Part shown: positions 26,845-37,502 of the stretch, piece by piece
How the letters are laid out: the number at the start of each line of letters is the position of its first letter
Numbering within the stretch: position 1 is the first letter of the stretch
Source: an uncultured Sphingomonadaceae bacterium
Lineage (GTDB): Bacteria; Pseudomonadota; Alphaproteobacteria; Sphingomonadales; Sphingomonadaceae
Assembly (NCBI GenBank): GCA_947488845.1
Contig: CANLBM010000001.1
Span: 1-64,000 of the forward strand
Reading direction: 5' to 3'
DNA length: 64,000 nt
The notes under the pieces: generated by a model
The model's input: only the letters and a program-made list of their open reading frames with translations
Told to the model about the DNA's origin: nothing
The model's database searches: none
Made by a program: the position numbers and the translations under genes

Positions 26845-27327
26845 CTAGGGACGAGTCGGATCGTTGCTTGCGCCGCCCGCGCCCGCTGCACCAACAGCGC
26901 CGATATTGCCGAATAATTCTTCGAAAAACGAGCGGTCGCGGCCCAAGGTCGGTGTCTTGTCGCCATCCGGACTGATGCTCGCGACCAGTTCCAGACCGGT
27001 GCGGTCAACCGCGGTCACATTTCCAGCGGCATCAAATTGCACGCGCATGACCTGCTGGTCGCGGGGACGCGGGATGTTAAAACCATATTGGCGGGTATCG
27101 CGGGAGAGATAATACCAGGTATTATCGTCAAACTGGCCGGTAAAGGTCGGACGACCGAGCGATGCCTCGACCGACTGCCGGTTGTCGATACCTGCCTGGA
27201 CGGCCGACATCAGCACTTCATCGGCAATATATCCCTGATGACCGCGCACCTGGGTGCATCCCGCCATCGTCATGGCGCCAGCCATTAGCCCAAGCCACAA
27301 GCTGTGTTTTTTGATATTGCCGACCAT
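26845..27327 (-). CDS. bamE: BamE/SmpA-type outer-membrane lipoprotein
   Basis: The protein has 160 residues from the ATG at 27327 (GGAG ten bases upstream; another ATG at 27336 is too close to it). A lipoprotein signal ends at MAGC, and the BamE core follows: SVEASLGRPTFTGQFDDNTWYYLSR and RVQFDAAGNVTAVDRTGL. BamE helps the BAM complex insert barrel proteins in the outer membrane. The Gly/Ala-rich tail is longer than in enterobacterial BamE. It is divergent from the CBP3-like gene, as commonly seen in this lineage. Confidence 0.85.
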   Translation of the reverse strand: MVGNIKKHSLWLGLMAGAMTMAGCTQVRGHQGYIADEVLMSAVQAGIDNRQSVEASLGRPTFTGQFDDNTWYYLSRDTRQYGFNIPRPRDQQVMRVQFDAAGNVTAVDRTGLELVASISPDGDKTPTLGRDRSFFEELFGNIGAVGAAGAGGASNDPTRP

Positions 27328-27484
27328 CGAACTCATTCTCCACTATAAAGCCAGCACCATATCGGTTGCCTGACTTGTCATCGCCCATTGCATCTCGGGC
27401 GATAAATATCAATATGCCCTGTATCCAGACTTAACAAACGACCCGATCGTCCATAAACTTGCGATCCAACCAGCGGAACCAGCA

Positions 27485-28018
27485 ATGTCATTTTTCAGCA
27501 AGATATTTTCCAAAGAGAAATCCAACGCGGGCATGCGCCCCTTATACGAGGCAATTGTGCGCGAAGGACGGCAGATCGCCTGGTATGAGGAAGGTCAGGT
27601 CCCGGATAGCATCGATGGCCGGTTCGACATGATCGCCGCGATATTCGCTCTGGTCATGATCCGGCTGGAGAAAGACGAGGAACGAGGCCAGGATATTGCA
27701 TGGCTGACCGAGATTTTTATTTCCGACATGGACGGGCAATTGCGCCAGATCGGCATCGGCGAGATGGTCGTCGGCAAGCATGTCGGGCGGATGATGGGCG
27801 CTCTGGGCGGCCGGGTCGGTGCCTATCGCGAGGCGCTGGAAAATGGCGCTGACCTGGAAGACGCGCTCTTGCGCAATATTTTTCGTGGCGAGAAGCCGGA
27901 TGGCGGAGCGCTGTCCTATGTTGCGGAGAGAATCACCGCTTATCATGCCGCGCTGCAAGGCTGCCAAACCGACGAGATTATCGCGGGCCACATCCCGGAC
28001 AGCGGAGCAGCTCTATAA
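27485..28018 (+). CDS. Ubiquinol-cytochrome c chaperone family (CBP3-like)
   Basis: This 177-residue protein has the CBP3/UQCC1 pattern: LYEAIVREGRQIAWYEEGQV and DSIDGRFDMIAAIFALVMIRL, then FISDMDGQLRQIGIGEMVVG. In mitochondria CBP3 helps make and assemble cytochrome b of the bc1 complex; the bacterial role is assumed similar but unproven. The stop overlaps the next ATG (TAATG), coupling it to a DUF177 gene. This bamE/CBP3/DUF177 arrangement is frequent in alphaproteobacteria. Confidence 0.85.
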   Translation: MSFFSKIFSKEKSNAGMRPLYEAIVREGRQIAWYEEGQVPDSIDGRFDMIAAIFALVMIRLEKDEERGQDIAWLTEIFISDMDGQLRQIGIGEMVVGKHVGRMMGALGGRVGAYREALENGADLEDALLRNIFRGEKPDGGALSYVAERITAYHAALQGCQTDEIIAGHIPDSGAAL

Positions 28019-28542
28019 TGGACGCACCTGAATTTTCCTGCATCGTCAAACTGTCCGAAATTGGCTCGAAACCCAAGACCGGCAAGCTCACGGCCAGCGC
28101 CGAAGAGCGAAGCGCTCTGGCGCTCAGATTCGATTTGCCGGAAATTTCCAGTCTGACGGCAAGTTACAAATTGCTGGGCGGAGAGCGCGGAATATCCTTT
28201 TCCGGAAAGCTCGAATCCGATTTGCTCCAGAGCTGCGCAATTACCGGCGAAGACATCCCGGTACAGGTTCGCGATACATTTGATATATTGTTCCTACCCA
28301 AGGCCGATCCCGAGCAGCTCGAGGAAGAGATCGAGCTGACCGAAGACGAATGCGACATCGTCGAATATGAGCAAGCGCAGGTCGATCTGGGCGAAGCCAT
28401 TGCGCAAACGCTCTATCTTTCACTTGATCCCTTTCCGCGCGGCCCAAATGCCGATGAAGTTGCCCGCAAGAAAGGGCTGAAATCCGAAGCGGAAGCGGGT
28501 CCCTTTGGCGCTCTGGCGGCGTTGAAGGACAAACTCGGCTAG
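28018..28542 (+). CDS. DUF177 (YceD-type) protein
   Basis: This 174-residue protein belongs to the YceD/DUF177 family, linked in bacteria and plastids to accumulation of 23S rRNA. The middle segment LLQSCAITGEDIPVQVRDTF with one Cys and the later EYEQAQVDLGEAIAQTLYLSLDPFPR are typical, though the two further Cys of some members are missing. In many bacteria it precedes rpmF; here glnD follows on the opposite strand, and the two stop codons overlap, leaving no room for a terminator between them. Confidence 0.85.
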   Translation: MDAPEFSCIVKLSEIGSKPKTGKLTASAEERSALALRFDLPEISSLTASYKLLGGERGISFSGKLESDLLQSCAITGEDIPVQVRDTFDILFLPKADPEQLEEEIELTEDECDIVEYEQAQVDLGEAIAQTLYLSLDPFPRGPNADEVARKKGLKSEAEAGPFGALAALKDKLG

Positions 28543-31319
28543 GCAGCCTTCTCGTCGACCTTGGCCGCCGCCGCGTTGGTCAGACGTTTTTGCAGCCCGT
28601 TCAGCCGTTGCTTGCTGGTGATCTTGCCACCCAGCAAATCGGTAATGTAGAATGTGTCGACCGCGCGTTCGCCATAGGTGGCGATATGGGCGCTGTGCAC
28701 GGTCACTTTCGATTCGAACAGGGCATAAGCCAGCGCATTGAGCAAGGCCGGACGGTCCTGCGCGTTGACCTCCACCACGGTAAACCGGTTGGACGCATCA
28801 TTGTCGACCAGCGCAAAGGGCGTGATGGCAAAGGCCCCTGCCCGCGAATGGGTAAGCGGACGGGCGTCGAGCTTGGTCGAGAGCTTGGACCGGTTCGCCA
28901 GCGCATCCTCGACAGCCTCCTTGAGCCGGTCCAGTTGTGCCTTTTCTGAAAAAGGCTTTCCGTGCGCATCCTGAACAAGGAAATTGTCCAGCGCCATGCC
29001 GTCACGGGTGGTGTGGATCCGCGCATCGATAATATTGCCGCCAGAGACATGGATGCCCCCCGCGATCCGATAGAATAATCCCGGATGATCGGCGGCATAA
29101 ACGGTGATCAACGTGGCACCACGTTCAGCATAGATATCTGCAAAAATCGCCAGATCGGTATCACCGGCATCGAGCACGAGCTGCGCATTTTGCGCAATCA
29201 CATCATCGGGTTCGGCGATCCAGTACGGATCGGGGAACCGTTTGGCCAGTTTATTGAAGTCGGCGTCCGGCAGGTTCAGCGCCTCGGCAAGCACAGCCTT
29301 TTTCTCGTCGATCCGTTCCCTTCGGCCGCGCTGTTTGTGACCGAGCAACAGCATTTCCTCCGCCGCTTCAAACAGGTCGGTCAGCAACTGCCGTTTCCAG
29401 CTGTTCCACACGCCGGGGCCAACCGCGCGAATATCGACAACCGTCAGCACCATGAGCTGGCGGAGACGCTCGACGCTTTTTATCTGGCTGGCAAAATCCT
29501 GGATGGTCTTGAAATCGGAGAGGTCGCGTTTGAAGGCAACCGCCGACATCAGCAAATGGTTGCGGACAAGCCACGCGACCAGTTCGGTTTCATGGGGTTT
29601 CAGGCCCAGTCGCGGACAGAGCTTCATCGCTACTTCCGCGCCGAGGACGCTGTGGTCGCCACCACGCCCCTTGGCAATGTCGTGCAGCAAAGTGGCGACA
29701 AACAGCACCCGCCGGTTCTGCAGTTTTTCCATGGTGGCGGTGCTGTTCGGATGATCACCCGCCAGATCACCCCGGCCGATCCTTGCGAGCAGGCCGATCG
29801 CGCGGATCGTATGCTCGTCAACGGTGTAATGATGATACATGTCAAACTGCATCTGTGCCACAACACGGCCGAAATCGGGGATGAAACGGCCGAAAATCGC
29901 AGCCTCGTTCATCCAGCGCAGCACCAGTTCGGGGTCGCGGGGAGAGCAGAGGACATCGAGAAACAGCTTGTTGGCGCGCGCATCCTTGCGGACCCTGTTG
30001 TCGATAAGCTTGGCATCGCGCCGCGCCGCCCGCATCGCCATCGGATGGATTTCCAGCTCGTGCTTGTCGGCGAGCCAGAAGATTTCGACCAGCCGTACCG
30101 GGTCTTCCTCGAAAAATTCTTCGTTCGGCAAGGCAAGCCGGCCACGATCAAGAACGAAGCCCTTCAGCTTCTTCGGTTTGCGGGTCAGCGACGGCAGGAA
30201 CCGGCGCACCCCGGCATTATGGGTTTCGTCGAGATGCGCGAGGAACACGCCGGTCAGGTTGCCGACGACTTTTGCGTTCAGGAAATAATATTGCATGAAC
30301 CGCTCGACCGAGGATTTGCCGGGGCGGTCGGCAAAGTGCATCCGTCGGGCCACCTCGGGCTGCAGGTCAAACGTCAGCCGGTCTTCGGCGCGGCCGGTGA
30401 TGTCATGCATATGACAGCGGACTGCCCACAGAAAATTGGCCGCCTTGCGGAAGCGTTTGAATTCGTCGGCGGTAAGCAGCCCGACCTCGACAAGATCCTC
30501 GGCCGACGCCACCCGGTGGATATATTTGCCGATCCAGTAGAGGGTTTGCAGATCGCGCATCCCCCCCTTGCCTTCCTTGACATTGGGCTCGACGACATAA
30601 CGGCTGTCGCCCATTTTCATGTGCCGGGCATCGCGTTCGGCCAGTTTCTCGGCGACAAAGGTGCTGTCGGTGCCTGCCACAACCTCGCTGAAAAAACGCA
30701 GTTTCGCGTCTTCATAGACGCCGGTGTCGCCCCAGATATAGCGGCCTTCGAGCAGCGCCGTGCGGATCGAAAGATCGCTTTTGGCCATCCGCACCATCTC
30801 GTCGATCGAGCGACTGCTTTGCCCGACCTTCAACCCGAGATCCCAGAGCCAGTAGAGCATCGCCTCGACCGCCTGCTCGGTCCAGCTGGTAGCCTTGTGC
30901 GGGGTCAGGAATGCGATATCGACGTCGCTGTGCGGTGCCATTTCACCCCGGCCATAGCCGCCGACCGCCATCACCGCGATGCGTTCGCCCGAGGACGGGT
31001 TACCGACCGGATATTGGTGTTGCACCGCGATATCGTGGATGAGCCGCACCAGCTGATCGACCAGGAACGACTGGGCTGCTGCCATTTCATGGCCGGCAGA
31101 CGGCCTTTTCAACAGACGCCTGCTGATCTCCGCCCGTCCATCTGCCAGCGCGTCCTGCAGGATCGGGAGGATCTTTGCCCGCGCGTCGGGCATGCCATGT
31201 TCGGCAATCAGCTCCTCGATCTTTTCAGCCAGCGCCCGGCGATTGATAATATCCCGCTGCCGGACAATCCGTTTCCCCGGATTCTCCGGCGCAGCTGGAA
31301 TATCGGTGCGTATATTCAT
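28539..31319 (-). CDS. glnD: PII uridylyltransferase/uridylyl-removing enzyme
   Basis: This 926-residue protein is GlnD, the glutamine sensor that uridylylates PII proteins when nitrogen is low and removes UMP when it is high. The nucleotidyltransferase site is GGYGRGEMAPHSDVDIAF, an HD domain follows (LLHDIAKGRGGDHS), and two ACT domains end the protein (FYRIAGGIHVSGGNIIDARI and RPALLNALAYALFESKVTVH). The length and order are normal. The stop overlaps the opposing DUF177 stop. The start overlaps the end of the acyl-CoA synthetase gene by four bases. Confidence 0.97.
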   Translation of the reverse strand: MNIRTDIPAAPENPGKRIVRQRDIINRRALAEKIEELIAEHGMPDARAKILPILQDALADGRAEISRRLLKRPSAGHEMAAAQSFLVDQLVRLIHDIAVQHQYPVGNPSSGERIAVMAVGGYGRGEMAPHSDVDIAFLTPHKATSWTEQAVEAMLYWLWDLGLKVGQSSRSIDEMVRMAKSDLSIRTALLEGRYIWGDTGVYEDAKLRFFSEVVAGTDSTFVAEKLAERDARHMKMGDSRYVVEPNVKEGKGGMRDLQTLYWIGKYIHRVASAEDLVEVGLLTADEFKRFRKAANFLWAVRCHMHDITGRAEDRLTFDLQPEVARRMHFADRPGKSSVERFMQYYFLNAKVVGNLTGVFLAHLDETHNAGVRRFLPSLTRKPKKLKGFVLDRGRLALPNEEFFEEDPVRLVEIFWLADKHELEIHPMAMRAARRDAKLIDNRVRKDARANKLFLDVLCSPRDPELVLRWMNEAAIFGRFIPDFGRVVAQMQFDMYHHYTVDEHTIRAIGLLARIGRGDLAGDHPNSTATMEKLQNRRVLFVATLLHDIAKGRGGDHSVLGAEVAMKLCPRLGLKPHETELVAWLVRNHLLMSAVAFKRDLSDFKTIQDFASQIKSVERLRQLMVLTVVDIRAVGPGVWNSWKRQLLTDLFEAAEEMLLLGHKQRGRRERIDEKKAVLAEALNLPDADFNKLAKRFPDPYWIAEPDDVIAQNAQLVLDAGDTDLAIFADIYAERGATLITVYAADHPGLFYRIAGGIHVSGGNIIDARIHTTRDGMALDNFLVQDAHGKPFSEKAQLDRLKEAVEDALANRSKLSTKLDARPLTHSRAGAFAITPFALVDNDASNRFTVVEVNAQDRPALLNALAYALFESKVTVHSAHIATYGERAVDTFYITDLLGGKITSKQRLNGLQKRLTNAAAAKVDEKAA

Positions 31320-33025
31320 CCAGTCGCTGCCAGCTCGTCACGATGCTTTTTCGCAAGCACGATTTTGGCGATTTTTGCCGTACCGAGTTTCGGCAACGGT
31401 TCCTCATATTGCCAGACATGTACCGGCATTTTATAGGGCGCAAGCTGGTGCTTGAGCGTTTCCAGAAGCTCTTCGTCGGTCAGACTATGGCCTTCCTTGG
31501 TGTGATAGACCAGTGCCGGCACTTCCCCGAACCGTTCATCAGGAACGCCGAAAATACAGGCTTCGGCGACCGCCGGATTCGCATAGACCGCAGCCTCCAC
31601 TTCCTGACAGCTGATATTCTCGCCGCCGCGGATGATGATCTCCTTCTTGCGGTCGACAATGTAGAGATAGGATTCGGGATCAAGATAGCCGATATCGCCG
31701 GTGCGGAAATAGCCGTCGTCGGTGAAGGCATCGCGGGTAGCCTCTTCATTGTTCCAGTAGCCGGTGAAGTTGGCAGCGGTACGGATGCAGACTTCGCCGC
31801 GCTCGCCCTGCGGCATCTTGTTCCCGTCATCATCGAGAATCGCGACTTCGACAATCGGCGGCGTCGCGCGACCGGTGCTGTCCGGCTTGGCGAGATAATT
31901 TTCATTCTGGTTGGAACAGCCGACGCCATTGGTTTCGGTCAGGCCATAGCCAATGACCGGGAAACCATCACCCATTTTCTCCTTGATCCGCCGGACATGC
32001 TCGACCGGACGCGGCGCACCGCCGGCGGCCATGGTAACGCAGCTGCTGAGATCATATTTGTCAAAATGGGGATGCGAATAGATTTCCATGCTCATCAGCG
32101 GTACGCCGACAAAATAGGTGACCCGTTCCTTTTCGATCAGGCGCATTGCTTCTTCGGCATCCCATTTGTTGAGGAATACCAGTTTCCGGCCGATCGCATA
32201 GCTGACCAGCACCAGCGGTACCGAGGCAGTGACATGGAACAACGGCACGCAAACCATCGCGGTCGGCTGCCCTTCCGGCATAGTACCGGCAGCAGTCATC
32301 ATTTGTACCAGCACCAATACCGTACCGACATAGCTCATGGCGCCCTGGACCACCGAGCGATGTTCGGCATAGGCCCCCTTCGAGCGACCGGTGGACCCGG
32401 AGGTAAATAATATCGTCGCATTGTCTTCGGGCCCGATTTGCGGCATTGGCGTCTCCGCACCACCGCCTTTTTCCAGCATGACTTTCAGCCCTTCCAGAGG
32501 CAATTTGTCATGTTCGAAGACCAATAGCTCGGCACCGTGGTTGCGTTTCGACTCGACCAGACGCTGGGCCCGCTGATAGTCGGCAAAGACATATCGACAT
32601 CCGACATCCTCGATGCCGTCCGCCAGTTCATCACCCTGCCACCAGCCGTTGAGCTTGGTCGAGACGCCGCCCGCGATGGTGATCGCCATGTCGAGAATGA
32701 TCCAGTTGGCCGAATTGCGCGCGGCGATACCGATCCGGTCGCCTTTCTGAACGCCATAGCCTTCGACCAGCCCGCCAGCCAGAACACGCGCGGCGGCATA
32801 GGTTTCACCGAAGGTCAGGCGGATGTCGCCATCGACCAGAAATTCCTTGTCGGCGTTCTGATGGGAGAAATAGGCGAGATAATCCGCGACATTCTGCGGC
32901 GCATTCTTGAACACCGGCAATTCGACACCGAATTTATTGATCGTGTCGAGTTCCAGCATTTGACCGGGTTGGGTCAATGCTGCCATCGTTTTATCGATTG
33001 CCAAGTCCAGTTCAGAGGTCGCCAT
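31316..33025 (-). CDS. Acyl-CoA synthetase (AMP-forming)
   Basis: The protein has 569 residues from the ATG at 33025, with GGGAG nine bases upstream; the frame runs on to 33202 without family character. It is an ANL-family ligase that activates a carboxylic acid with ATP and joins it to CoA. Motifs are [33 protein letters not shown] and [12 protein letters not shown]; the late catalytic Lys is in [12 protein letters not shown]. The substrate is probably a medium- or long-chain fatty acid, but that cannot be fixed from the sequence. It is translationally coupled to glnD and divergent from lgt. Confidence 0.9.
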   Translation of the reverse strand: MATSELDLAIDKTMAALTQPGQMLELDTINKFGVELPVFKNAPQNVADYLAYFSHQNADKEFLVDGDIRLTFGETYAAARVLAGGLVEGYGVQKGDRIGIAARNSANWIILDMAITIAGGVSTKLNGWWQGDELADGIEDVGCRYVFADYQRAQRLVESKRNHGAELLVFEHDKLPLEGLKVMLEKGGGAETPMPQIGPEDNATILFTSGSTGRSKGAYAEHRSVVQGAMSYVGTVLVLVQMMTAAGTMPEGQPTAMVCVPLFHVTASVPLVLVSYAIGRKLVFLNKWDAEEAMRLIEKERVTYFVGVPLMSMEIYSHPHFDKYDLSSCVTMAAGGAPRPVEHVRRIKEKMGDGFPVIGYGLTETNGVGCSNQNENYLAKPDSTGRATPPIVEVAILDDDGNKMPQGERGEVCIRTAANFTGYWNNEEATRDAFTDDGYFRTGDIGYLDPESYLYIVDRKKEIIIRGGENISCQEVEAAVYANPAVAEACIFGVPDERFGEVPALVYHTKEGHSLTDEELLETLKHQLAPYKMPVHVWQYEEPLPKLGTAKIAKIVLAKKHRDELAATG

Positions 33026-33104
33026 TCTTCTAGTCTCCCGTTGTTCCCTCTTGGTAAAGGGGAATTTCCCTTTATATGGACAGGAAACCACGCGGGGAAA
33101 AGAG

Positions 33105-33971
33105 TTGATTGATATTATATTGGCCAATGCGGCACAGTTTACGCGCTTCGAGGAGCTTGGCCTGTCTCCCAACGCGCTCGATCTCGGCTTTTTCCAGCTC
33201 AAATGGTATTCTCTGGCCTATCTGGCCGGGATATTGATCGGCTACTGGTATCTGAGCAAACTGGTGGCCCAGCCGGGCACGCCGATGGCCCGTCGCCATG
33301 CCGATGACCTGATCTTCTGGGCGACGCTCGGGATCATCGTCGGCGGCCGACTGGGCTATGTATTTTTCTACGCTCCCGAAATCCTGCAAGAGCCGATCAG
33401 AATATTCGAGGTCTGGAAAGGCGGCATGTCGCTGCACGGCGGCACAATCGGCGTCGTGCTCGCCCTCTGGTGGAGCGCACGGCGCGAGAAACTCGATTTC
33501 CTGCGGATGTGCGACTATATCGCCTGCGTCATCCCCTTCGGCCTGTTCTTCGGACGGCTCGCCAATTTCGTCAATGGCGAGCTGTGGGGACGGCAAACGG
33601 ACGTCGCATGGGCCGTCATCTTCCCGATGGGCGGCGAAGTCGCACGCCATCCCAGCCAGCTCTACGAAGCAGGCCTCGAAGGCATTCTCTATTTCGTCAT
33701 CCTATCGCTGCTATTCTGGAAGACCGATGCCCGCTATCAGCCGGGCAAGCTGCTTGGTACCGGACTATTGGTCTATGGCTTCAGCCGGTTCATCGTCGAA
33801 TTCTTCCGTCAACCGGATGCGCAGCTTACGTGGCTGGTTGAACAATCGGGATTCAGCATGGGCCAATGGCTGACCGTGCCGATGATATTGCTGGGCGCCT
33901 GGCTGGTGTTCACCGCCAAAGCCCGGCGCACGCGCATCGAGGCAGTGGCCGGAGACAAGAGCGTTGCCTGA
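33105..33971 (+). CDS. lgt: Prolipoprotein diacylglyceryl transferase
   Basis: The protein has 288 residues from a TTG at 33105 (GGGG just upstream; the frame is open to 33051). Lgt moves diacylglycerol from phosphatidylglycerol to the cysteine of prolipoproteins in the inner membrane. Motifs include [10 protein letters not shown] (essential His), [14 protein letters not shown] (the Lgt signature) and [13 protein letters not shown]. Six or seven membrane helices are expected. The next gene starts within its stop region. It will serve the several lipoproteins in this window. Confidence 0.95.
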   Translation: MIDIILANAAQFTRFEELGLSPNALDLGFFQLKWYSLAYLAGILIGYWYLSKLVAQPGTPMARRHADDLIFWATLGIIVGGRLGYVFFYAPEILQEPIRIFEVWKGGMSLHGGTIGVVLALWWSARREKLDFLRMCDYIACVIPFGLFFGRLANFVNGELWGRQTDVAWAVIFPMGGEVARHPSQLYEAGLEGILYFVILSLLFWKTDARYQPGKLLGTGLLVYGFSRFIVEFFRQPDAQLTWLVEQSGFSMGQWLTVPMILLGAWLVFTAKARRTRIEAVAGDKSVA

Positions 33972-35043
33972 CGGCTTCAAAACGGATCCTCCCAGTGCAG
34001 CGCATATCATCGCCGAGCGGATCGACCGCGAAGGTCCGATCCCGCTCGGCGACTATATGGCGATCGCCAATGAATATTATTATGCCAGCAAGGACCCGCT
34101 CGGCGAAGAGGGTGATTTCGTCACCGCGCCCGAGATCAGCCAGATGTTCGGCGAGATCGTCGGTATCTGGCTTGCCGATCTTTGGCTGCGCAAGGGGTCA
34201 CCGGACCATTGCCATTATGTCGAGTTGGGACCCGGCCGCGGCACATTGGCCAGTGATGCGCTGCGTTCCCTCGCCAAGTTCGGCTGCACGCCGACGATCC
34301 ATTTCGTCGAGACCAGTCCGGTCCTGAAAGCCAAACAGGCGCTGCTGCATCCCGGAGCAATCTGGCATGACGATATAGGCAGCCTGCCGGACGACGGGCC
34401 GTTGCTGATCGTCGCCAATGAATTTTTCGACGCCCTGCCGATCGAGCAATTTGTCGCAACAACCGGCGGCTGGCGACGACAGATGGTCGCGCGCGATCGC
34501 GGCAAATTTGTCGCTATCCCGAGTTCCGAAGTGGCGGAGGACCGGATTGGCGGCAGCATGAGCGGCTTTCCCGATGGCACGATATTGGAACGCTCTCCGG
34601 TCAGCGTCCAACTGGCCGGCGATCTGGCCAATCGTCTGGCCAAACAGGGCGGCACATTGCTGATCATCGATTATGGCTATGCGCGTCCGGGAACCGGCAG
34701 CACTTTGCAGGCGGTCAAGGACCATATGCCGATCAGCCCGTTTGACAGTCCGGGAGCATCGGATCTCACCGCCCATGTCGATTTTCATACTTTGGCCAAT
34801 ATCGCGCGAACGCGATTGCTGGCGGTGCATGGCCCCGCAGAACAGGGCCAGTGGCTCAAGTCGCTCGGGATTGACCAGCGCGCAGAGGCATTGATCAACG
34901 CGACGCCGAAACAGGCAGACAATATCCGGGCCGCGCACCAGCGGCTGACCCATGTTGACGAGATGGGATGCCTGTTCCGGGTGATGGCGGCGACCCCGAT
35001 CGACTGGCCGGAACCCGAAGGCTTCAGCTACGGCGAGGCATAA
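33964..35043 (+). CDS. MidA/NDUFAF7-family methyltransferase
   Basis: This 359-residue protein has the COG1565 signature: [34 protein letters not shown] and the SAM-binding [16 protein letters not shown]. In mitochondria NDUFAF7 dimethylates an arginine of a complex I subunit, and bacterial members are assumed to act on protein arginine too. The start is a TTG at 33964 overlapping the lgt stop by eight bases, with GGAG upstream. A neighbour role with lgt is common in alphaproteobacteria but unexplained. Confidence 0.88.
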   Translation: MPDGFKTDPPSAAHIIAERIDREGPIPLGDYMAIANEYYYASKDPLGEEGDFVTAPEISQMFGEIVGIWLADLWLRKGSPDHCHYVELGPGRGTLASDALRSLAKFGCTPTIHFVETSPVLKAKQALLHPGAIWHDDIGSLPDDGPLLIVANEFFDALPIEQFVATTGGWRRQMVARDRGKFVAIPSSEVAEDRIGGSMSGFPDGTILERSPVSVQLAGDLANRLAKQGGTLLIIDYGYARPGTGSTLQAVKDHMPISPFDSPGASDLTAHVDFHTLANIARTRLLAVHGPAEQGQWLKSLGIDQRAEALINATPKQADNIRAAHQRLTHVDEMGCLFRVMAATPIDWPEPEGFSYGEA

Positions 35044-35060
35044 GGGGCGCTGCTAGGCTG

Positions 35061-35654
35061 CTAGCCCACCCATTCGGCGACTTCCGCAGCCACTTTGTTG
35101 GCGGCCCGGTTCAGACCTTCGCCGACCGGATTGGGTTCGGCCGCAAAGACCTTTTCACTGGCCTGGAAGCGCTTTTTCTCGACCGGCTTGTCGGTGACCA
35201 TTTTCACCGCATCATAGGTCACGGTGACGGTCAGGCTGGGGCCGTCGAGACCGAAATCGACCAGCTCGCCGGTGATATAGGTTTGCGCGTTACCGCCCGC
35301 TTCGGTTGCCGTCAGCACCAGCCGGTTGTTCTTTGCAGCGATGGTTTCGCCGAGCAGATCCTGAAACAGGCGCGCCGGCTTGTCTACCCACACGGCATCT
35401 TTCAAATAGGCAATGCCCGTCCCGGCGGTCTGCACCGGCACCCGGATCGTGTTCAGCTTCTGCGGCGCGGCGGGCAATGCAACGACCAGTGAACCGGTCT
35501 GCGGTCCGCTTCGCACGGCTCCGGCCGAGAGCTTCTGGTCGGGCGACAGCGCCAATAGCGACGGTGGCGGCTCAGCGCCGCCAAAGCTCACGCAGGCGCC
35601 CAGCGCGCCGGTTGCGGCCAGCAGACCGACGGCTTTCAAAAATTTGCTCATCAT
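35061..35654 (-). CDS. ABC transport auxiliary lipoprotein (PqiC-like)
   Basis: This 197-residue protein has a lipoprotein signal ending at LGAC and the DUF330/PqiC pattern: LKDAVWVDKPARLFQDLLGE, then the late ITGELVDFGLDG. Proteins of this kind sit in the outer membrane and dock MCE-type lipid carriers. Its position directly after the MCE gene makes it the outer-membrane end of the Mla-type system encoded from 38605 down. It is convergent with the methyltransferase gene. Confidence 0.85.
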   Translation of the reverse strand: MMSKFLKAVGLLAATGALGACVSFGGAEPPPSLLALSPDQKLSAGAVRSGPQTGSLVVALPAAPQKLNTIRVPVQTAGTGIAYLKDAVWVDKPARLFQDLLGETIAAKNNRLVLTATEAGGNAQTYITGELVDFGLDGPSLTVTVTYDAVKMVTDKPVEKKRFQASEKVFAAEPNPVGEGLNRAANKVAAEVAEWVG

Positions 35655-35664
35655 ATCTGCCCCT

Positions 35665-36612
35665 TCATTTTCCTGGCTCGTAGTCCGGCAGCGTCGGTGC
35701 CGACAACAGGGACCCTGCCCCGCCCTGATCCAGCCGCTCGGTCACATTGGTCATCGACTTGGTCAGCGCCTGCATATCCTCGACCAGCTGGTCGATTTCC
35801 GGCAAAGTCTTGTTCGAGAAACGCTCCGCACCGGGCTGTGCATTTTTCAATACACCTTCCAGAGCAAGCAGGCTCTTGGAGGCGGAATCCAGTGTGGTAG
35901 CCAGATTTTTCGCCACCGGCTCGCCGTTGCTGGTCAGGAAAGCATTGGTGTTATCGGCCACGAGCCCCAGCTTCTCGGCCGTCTGGCCAGCGTTGCGGAT
36001 GGCGATCCGTGATTCTTCCATCAGCGCCTCCAGACCCGGTGCCTGTTGCGCCAGGCTGCCGGTCAGCCGGTCGGTATTGGCCAATATGCCGCTGATCGAT
36101 TTCTGGTTTTCATCCGACAGCAGCAAGGTCAGCCGGTCGGTGAGAGTCGCCAGCCGTTCCACCACCAGCGGAGCGCTGTTCAGCAGTTCGCCGAGCGCCC
36201 CCGGTTTGGTCGGTATCACCGGCACCCCTTCGGGTCCCCGCTCTGTAATGGGCGGAGCCCCCTTTTTGGCACCATCGAGTTGAATGTTTGGGGGTGCGGT
36301 AAAACTCACGCTCTGGATAGTGGCGGTTGTTCCCTCCAGTATCGGTGTGTCCTCACTGACAGCAATCCGGACGCGCACGAAATTCGGGTCCTTCTTCCAC
36401 AGTTCGACCTTGATTACCTGCCCCGAGGGTACGCCGGCAAAAGTCACGCCGGTTCCCGATGCCAGTCCGCCGACCGACTGGGAGAAGAAAATATCATATT
36501 CTTTGGTCGCACCATCGCCGAAGCGGACGATCCACACCAGAAAGGCGGCCACAAGAGCCAACAGCACCAAGGTGACGGCACCGACAAGGATATGATTGGA
36601 GCGCGTTTCCAT
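35665..36612 (-). CDS. MCE-domain lipid carrier (MlaD-like)
   Basis: This 315-residue protein has an N-terminal anchor helix (HILVGAVTLVLLALVAAFLVW) and one MCE domain (about 38-120, including GLASGTGVTFAGVPSGQVI). A long helical tail follows, rich in Asn/Leu and in TLTDRLTLLL-like repeats. MlaD proteins form hexameric rings that bind phospholipid between the inner and outer membranes. The coiled tail here is longer than in E. coli MlaD, more like the tube-forming MCE proteins of alphaproteobacteria. It follows the ATPase by 65 bases. Confidence 0.9.
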   Translation of the reverse strand: METRSNHILVGAVTLVLLALVAAFLVWIVRFGDGATKEYDIFFSQSVGGLASGTGVTFAGVPSGQVIKVELWKKDPNFVRVRIAVSEDTPILEGTTATIQSVSFTAPPNIQLDGAKKGAPPITERGPEGVPVIPTKPGALGELLNSAPLVVERLATLTDRLTLLLSDENQKSISGILANTDRLTGSLAQQAPGLEALMEESRIAIRNAGQTAEKLGLVADNTNAFLTSNGEPVAKNLATTLDSASKSLLALEGVLKNAQPGAERFSNKTLPEIDQLVEDMQALTKSMTNVTERLDQGGAGSLLSAPTLPDYEPGK

Positions 36613-36677
36613 CTATTTCACCTCTATGACAAGCGGTCTCGCCAGCTGCAAGAATTCTCTGAACCGGTTGATCATTC

Positions 36678-37502
36678 TCATGCTCGCACCTTCTTTCCGG
36701 CAGATGCCATCCGGCCCCGCGGACCATTGAAATATTCCTGTATCCAGGGATGGTCGAGCGCGAGCAGTTCATCGATTGTACCAACGGCAATAACCTGCTG
36801 GTCGGCAAGCACCGCGACCCGGTCACAAATGGCGTGCAGCGTATCGAGATCATGGGTGATCAGGAACACCGTCAGTCCCAGGGTCTGTTGCAATTCCTTG
36901 GTCAGGCTGTCGAACGCAGCTGCCCCGATCGGGTCCAGCCCTGCCGTCGGTTCATCAAGAAACAACAGTTCGGGATCGAGCGCGAGCGCCCGCGCAATGC
37001 CTGCCCGCTTGCGCATCCCACCCGACAGCTGCGACGGATATTTTGGCGCAGCATCGGGCGGCAGTCCGGAAAGGCAGACTTTATATTTCGCCACTTCGCG
37101 CCGGAACTCGCGATCCATCTCGGGATAGAATTCGCGGATCGGCACCATCACATTTTCTGCCACAGTCAGCGTGGAAAACAGTGCGCCGCCCTGGAACAGG
37201 ACGCCCCAGCGCTTGCGGATCTCGATTGTCTCGGCGTCGGATTTTCCGAGGATATGCTGGCCGAAAACCTCGACCTCGCCTTCATTCGGTTTCTGCAGCC
37301 CGATGATCGAGCGCATCAGGACGGATTTGCCGGTACCCGACCCCCCGACCACACCGATAATTTCGCCCCGCCGCACGTCCAGATCGAGATTATCGTGCAC
37401 CACCTGCTTGCCAAAGCTGTTGCGCAGGCCGCGGACGCTGATGATCGGGCCGTCATAGTCAGGATTATAGGCGATGGTCTGCGACGCGCTCATCAATTCC
37501 AC
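36678..37502 (-). CDS. mlaF: Mla-type ABC transporter ATPase
   Basis: This 274-residue ATPase drives the lipid-transport complex. Visible are Walker A GGSGTGKSVLM, signature LSGGMRKRAGIARAL, Walker B LLFLDEPTAGLDP and the switch region LITHDLDTLHAI. The MRKR after the signature is typical of MlaF. The start overlaps the permease stop by ten bases. The direction of lipid flow (to or from the outer membrane) cannot be read from sequence. Confidence 0.92.
   Translation of the reverse strand: MELMSASQTIAYNPDYDGPIISVRGLRNSFGKQVVHDNLDLDVRRGEIIGVVGGSGTGKSVLMRSIIGLQKPNEGEVEVFGQHILGKSDAETIEIRKRWGVLFQGGALFSTLTVAENVMVPIREFYPEMDREFRREVAKYKVCLSGLPPDAAPKYPSQLSGGMRKRAGIARALALDPELLFLDEPTAGLDPIGAAAFDSLTKELQQTLGLTVFLITHDLDTLHAICDRVAVLADQQVIAVGTIDELLALDHPWIQEYFNGPRGRMASAGKKVRA

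Noticed and set aside
29085..31436. 783-residue open frame on the plus strand opposite glnD
   Set aside because: It is the mirror of a strongly supported glnD with catalytic motifs; long antisense frames are common in GC-rich genes. It has no recognisable domain or ribosome-binding site.
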